A DNA stretch of 64,000 nucleotides from Roseibaca calidilacus (GTDB taxonomy: Bacteria; Pseudomonadota; Alphaproteobacteria; Rhodobacterales; Rhodobacteraceae): contig NZ_FBYC01000004.1 of assembly GCF_001517585.1 (NCBI RefSeq), forward strand, positions 2,003,501 through 2,067,500, given 5' to 3'. The notes under the pieces were generated by a model, which was given only the letters and a program-made list of their open reading frames with translations, searched no databases and was not told where the DNA came from. A program made the translations under genes and the position numbers. Shown here in pieces: positions 61,507 through 64,000 of this stretch. Positions within the stretch are counted from its first letter, which is position 1. Every line of letters starts with the position of its first letter.

Positions 61507-62337
61507 ATGACCGACACAGCCGCCCTCGAATCCGCAATCGAATCTGCGTGGGACGCCCGCGATACGATCACCCCCGACACCAAGGGCGAAACCCGCGACG
61601 CCATCGAGGCCACGCTGGAAGCGCTGGACAGCGGCACGCTGCGCGTGGCCGAGCGGCAAGAAAATGGCGACTGGCATGTGAACCAATGGGCCAAGAAAGC
61701 CGTGCTGCTGGGGTTCCGGCTGAAAGACATGGAAAAGCACGACGGCGGCCCGCAGGGCGGCACTTGGTGGGACAAGGTCGACAGCAAGTTTGCCGACTGG
61801 AAAAAGAAAGACTGGAAAGACGCAGGCTTTCGCGCCGTGCCCAACTGCATCGTGCGCAAATCCGCCTATATTGCGCCGGGTGTCGTGCTCATGCCGTCCT
61901 TCGTGAACCTTGGCGCCTATGTCGATAGCGGCACGATGGTCGACACATGGGCCACCGTCGGCAGCTGCGCCCAGATCGGCAAGAACGTGCACCTGTCGGG
62001 TGGCGTGGGCATTGGCGGCGTGCTGGAACCCATGCAGGCCGGGCCGACCATTATTGAGGACAACTGTTTCATCGGCGCGCGGTCCGAAGTGGTTGAAGGC
62101 TGCATCGTGCGCGAGGGGTCCGTGCTGGGCATGGGCGTGTTTATCGGCAAATCCACCAAGATCGTGGACCGCGACACCGGCGAGGTCATGTATGGCGAAG
62201 TCCCGCCCTATTCGGTGGTTGTGGCCGGGTCCATGCCGTCGAAGAACGGTGTGAACCTTTATTGCGCGGTGATCGTGAAACGGGTGGATGCGCAGACACG
62301 CTCGAAAACCGGGATCAACGAATTGCTGCGCGACTAA
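61507..62337 (+). CDS. dapD: Tetrahydrodipicolinate N-succinyltransferase
   Basis: Lysine/diaminopimelate synthesis, succinyl-CoA dependent. 276 residues: N-terminal helical domain ([19 protein letters not shown]), then left-handed beta-helix hexapeptides ([54 protein letters not shown]) and the C-terminal [20 protein letters not shown]. Confidence 0.97.
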   Translation: MTDTAALESAIESAWDARDTITPDTKGETRDAIEATLEALDSGTLRVAERQENGDWHVNQWAKKAVLLGFRLKDMEKHDGGPQGGTWWDKVDSKFADWKKKDWKDAGFRAVPNCIVRKSAYIAPGVVLMPSFVNLGAYVDSGTMVDTWATVGSCAQIGKNVHLSGGVGIGGVLEPMQAGPTIIEDNCFIGARSEVVEGCIVREGSVLGMGVFIGKSTKIVDRDTGEVMYGEVPPYSVVVAGSMPSKNGVNLYCAVIVKRVDAQTRSKTGINELLRD

Positions 62338-62355
62338 ACCTATCGGGCGGGGCGG

Positions 62356-63552
62356 CTATCTGGTCGCCCCTTCGAACAAGGCTTTCAACCGGGCGGCGCT
62401 TTCATGCAGATCGTGCCGTTCCTCTATGCGGGCGCGGGCGGTTTGGCCCATCCGCGCCAACCGATCTGCCGGGGTATCAAGGCTTTTGCGCAACGCATCC
62501 GCCAGCGCCGACACATCGCCCGCCGCGACCAGCCAGCCCGCTTCGCGGTCCACCAGTTCCGGAATGCCCGCGATATAGGTCGAGATAACCGGCCGCCCCA
62601 GCGCGAAGGCTTCCATGATGACAATGGGCAGTCCTTCGGCAAAGCTGGGCAGCACCATGGCGCGGGCATTGGTCAGGGCGGCCTTGACCGCCGCACCATC
62701 GGCCCAGCCGCGCAAGTCTACCGCGCCTTCCAGCTTGTGACGGGCGATCAGCGCCTCTATCTCGGGGCGGGTTTCACCATCGCCGATCAGCACCAAGCGC
62801 GCGGCGGGATGGGTTTTCACCAGTTCCGCCATGGCCTGAACCAGCAACACCTGCGCCTTTTGCGGGCAAAGCCGCCCCACGCAGACAAAAGGCGCATCTT
62901 CGGGCGCGGGCGGCGCTGGTGCGAAATCGGCCAGATCTACGCCGCAATGCACCACATGCAGCTTGTCCGAGACATGCGCGCCACCGGCCAGCGCCAATCG
63001 GGTGCGGGCGAATTGGGTGATGGCGACCGCAAAGCGCGCTTCGGACAGTTTCAGCGCCAACGACGACGCCTTTGGGTCATCAAACTCATCCGGCCCATGT
63101 GCCGTAAAGGAAAACCCCGGCCCGCCCATCCGGTGGCACAACAGTGCCACGGCAGCGGTGTTGGTGGTGAAATGCGCGTGAATGTGGTCGCAGCCCCTGG
63201 ATGCGCGTTTCAGATGCACCGCTTCCAGCAGATAGGCGACATGGCGCACCAAGGCGCCATGGCCTGCCGCGCGCGCCATGGTCCACATGCCGGACACGGC
63301 GCGCAAAACCCCACGCGGATTGCGCAGGCTTTCCGCCAACAGGTAGCCTAGAAGCCGCCCCGCGCCGGGGGCCAGCAGGTAATGGGTGCGCGCGGCTTCG
63401 GCCTTGTCGGCAGCCTCGACCAAGGCTTCACCCCAAGGCCGGATCGCGTAGCGCGCGATATTAACGCCTTGCGCTTCCAAGGCCCCGATTTCGCGGCGGA
63501 TAAAGGTCGCACTTGTCACCGGGTAGGTGTTCATCAAATACCCGATGCGCAT
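62356..63552 (-). CDS. Glycosyltransferase family 4
   Basis: 398 residues, GT-B fold. N-domain with GYLMNTYPVTSATFIRREI; C-domain with VCVGRLCPQKAQVLLVQAMA and the nucleotide-sugar E-x7-E region FAEGLPIVIMEAFALGRPVI. GT4 retaining transferases of this type build exopolysaccharide or colanic-acid-like chains; acceptor unknown. No other polysaccharide genes are in the window. Start at 63552. Confidence 0.9.
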   Translation of the reverse strand: MRIGYLMNTYPVTSATFIRREIGALEAQGVNIARYAIRPWGEALVEAADKAEAARTHYLLAPGAGRLLGYLLAESLRNPRGVLRAVSGMWTMARAAGHGALVRHVAYLLEAVHLKRASRGCDHIHAHFTTNTAAVALLCHRMGGPGFSFTAHGPDEFDDPKASSLALKLSEARFAVAITQFARTRLALAGGAHVSDKLHVVHCGVDLADFAPAPPAPEDAPFVCVGRLCPQKAQVLLVQAMAELVKTHPAARLVLIGDGETRPEIEALIARHKLEGAVDLRGWADGAAVKAALTNARAMVLPSFAEGLPIVIMEAFALGRPVISTYIAGIPELVDREAGWLVAAGDVSALADALRKSLDTPADRLARMGQTARARIEERHDLHESAARLKALFEGATR

Positions 63553-63575
63553 GGCAGACGCCCCCGGAAATGACG

Positions 63576-63887
63576 TCAATGCGTCCAGACCTGCCGACGG
63601 TTCGTGGCGAAATTCTCGGCATAGCCGGTGGGGCGAATGTTCGGGCGGCGGGTTTTGGGTTCGACCACCGTATAGTCGATGCCATGCGCCTTTGCATAAG
63701 CTTCGGCGCTGTCGCGGTCGTCAAAGCGCAGCGTCACTTGGCTGTCCATGTCGGCGGAACTGGTCCAGCCCATCAGCGGGTCGATCTTGCGCGCTTGTGA
63801 CGGCGCGAAGGACAAAACCCATTGCTTGGTCTTTGCCGTGCCCGATTGCATGGCAGTGCGGGCGGGACGGTAAATTCGTGCGCGCAT
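63576..63887 (-). CDS. Complex I NDUFS4-like accessory subunit
   Basis: 103 residues: [20 protein letters not shown] start, [20 protein letters not shown] and [39 protein letters not shown] end. This is the ETC_C1_NDUFA4/NDUFS4-type family, an alphaproteobacterial homologue of the mitochondrial 18-kDa subunit that binds at the matrix arm of NADH dehydrogenase. Encoded away from the nuo operon, as in relatives. Confidence 0.92.
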   Translation of the reverse strand: MRARIYRPARTAMQSGTAKTKQWVLSFAPSQARKIDPLMGWTSSADMDSQVTLRFDDRDSAEAYAKAHGIDYTVVEPKTRRPNIRPTGYAENFATNRRQVWTH

Positions 63888-64000
63888 GATCAGACCTCTG
63901 TTGGCTGCTTGGCCATGTTATCGTGCCAACGCCCCGAATTTGCAAGCCCGTGCAGCGGTGCAGGCAGGAAGGCCCCGCCGAAAGGAGGGAACGAGGAGTA

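Noticed and set aside
1-64000. CRISPR arrays, tRNA and rRNA genes
   Set aside because: No regularly spaced repeats and no cloverleaf or rRNA-like sequence were seen on either strand.
63888-64000. tRNA-like or small RNA at the right edge
   Set aside because: The last 113 bases hold only a purine-rich end (AAAGGAGGGAACGAGGAG) that looks like the ribosome binding region of a gene beginning outside the window.

Overview
The window is chromosomal DNA from an alphaproteobacterium of the Rhodobacterales. It is GC-rich and densely coded. Taxonomic markers are the F1-ATPase zeta subunit (DUF1476), the aa3-oxidase subunit IV peptide, the split B12-dependent methionine synthase modules, an RNase E with an interrupted S1 domain, the NDUFS4-like complex I subunit and the purC-purS-purQ order. 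A divinyl-chlorophyllide 8-vinyl reductase (bciA) points to a bacteriochlorophyll-making, phototrophic member. No rRNA, tRNA or CRISPR array was recognised.

Layout. 0-1.8 kb: 3' part of AMP nucleosidase and an HU-like protein. 1.9-5.4 kb: a thiolase, acyl-CoA ligase and DUF296 (PPC domain) operon. 5.5-11.9 kb: a tight six-gene minus-strand operon, sgaA-like aminotransferase, malyl-CoA lyase, malate-CoA ligase beta and alpha, mesaconyl-C4-CoA hydratase and mesaconyl-CoA C1-C4 transferase. It is read away from a divergent ScfR/PccR-type regulator. 13.5-20.3 kb: bciA with its LysR partner, an S49 peptidase, a small Cys protein, a Na+/Ca2+ exchanger, an SDR enzyme and uvrC.

20.3-37.5 kb is an accessory island. 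It holds a frameshifted LysR gene, an IS256-amidohydrolase hybrid, a small VOC/cupin/ABM operon and a two-component system with its own binding protein. That system is divergent from a complete TctCBA tripartite tricarboxylate transporter followed by an AbrB-like permease. A pile-up of IS5, IS1634-like and IS3 elements has truncated neighbouring genes.

37.6-64 kb returns to housekeeping genes: class II ribonucleotide reductase, MFS transporter, DUF1489, CcdA, RNase E, a DctB/DctD-like pair, purQ-purS-purC, ATPase zeta subunit, the homocysteine-methylating and corrinoid modules of methionine synthase, RluA-type pseudouridine synthase, cytochrome oxidase subunit IV, an Lrp regulator, a class II amidotransferase, MBL hydrolase plus acyl-CoA dehydrogenase, threonylcarbamoyl-AMP synthase, a LOG-family protein, dapD, a glycosyltransferase and an NDUFS4-like subunit.

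The most striking system is the 5.5-13.5 kb cluster. It joins serine-cycle enzymes (malate to malyl-CoA to acetyl-CoA plus glyoxylate) with two enzymes otherwise known from the second half of the 3-hydroxypropionate bicycle. Together they would co-assimilate glyoxylate and propionyl-CoA into pyruvate and acetyl-CoA, given a mesaconyl-C1-CoA hydratase encoded elsewhere. The divergent regulator belongs to a family known to respond to short-chain acyl-CoA metabolism, which fits.
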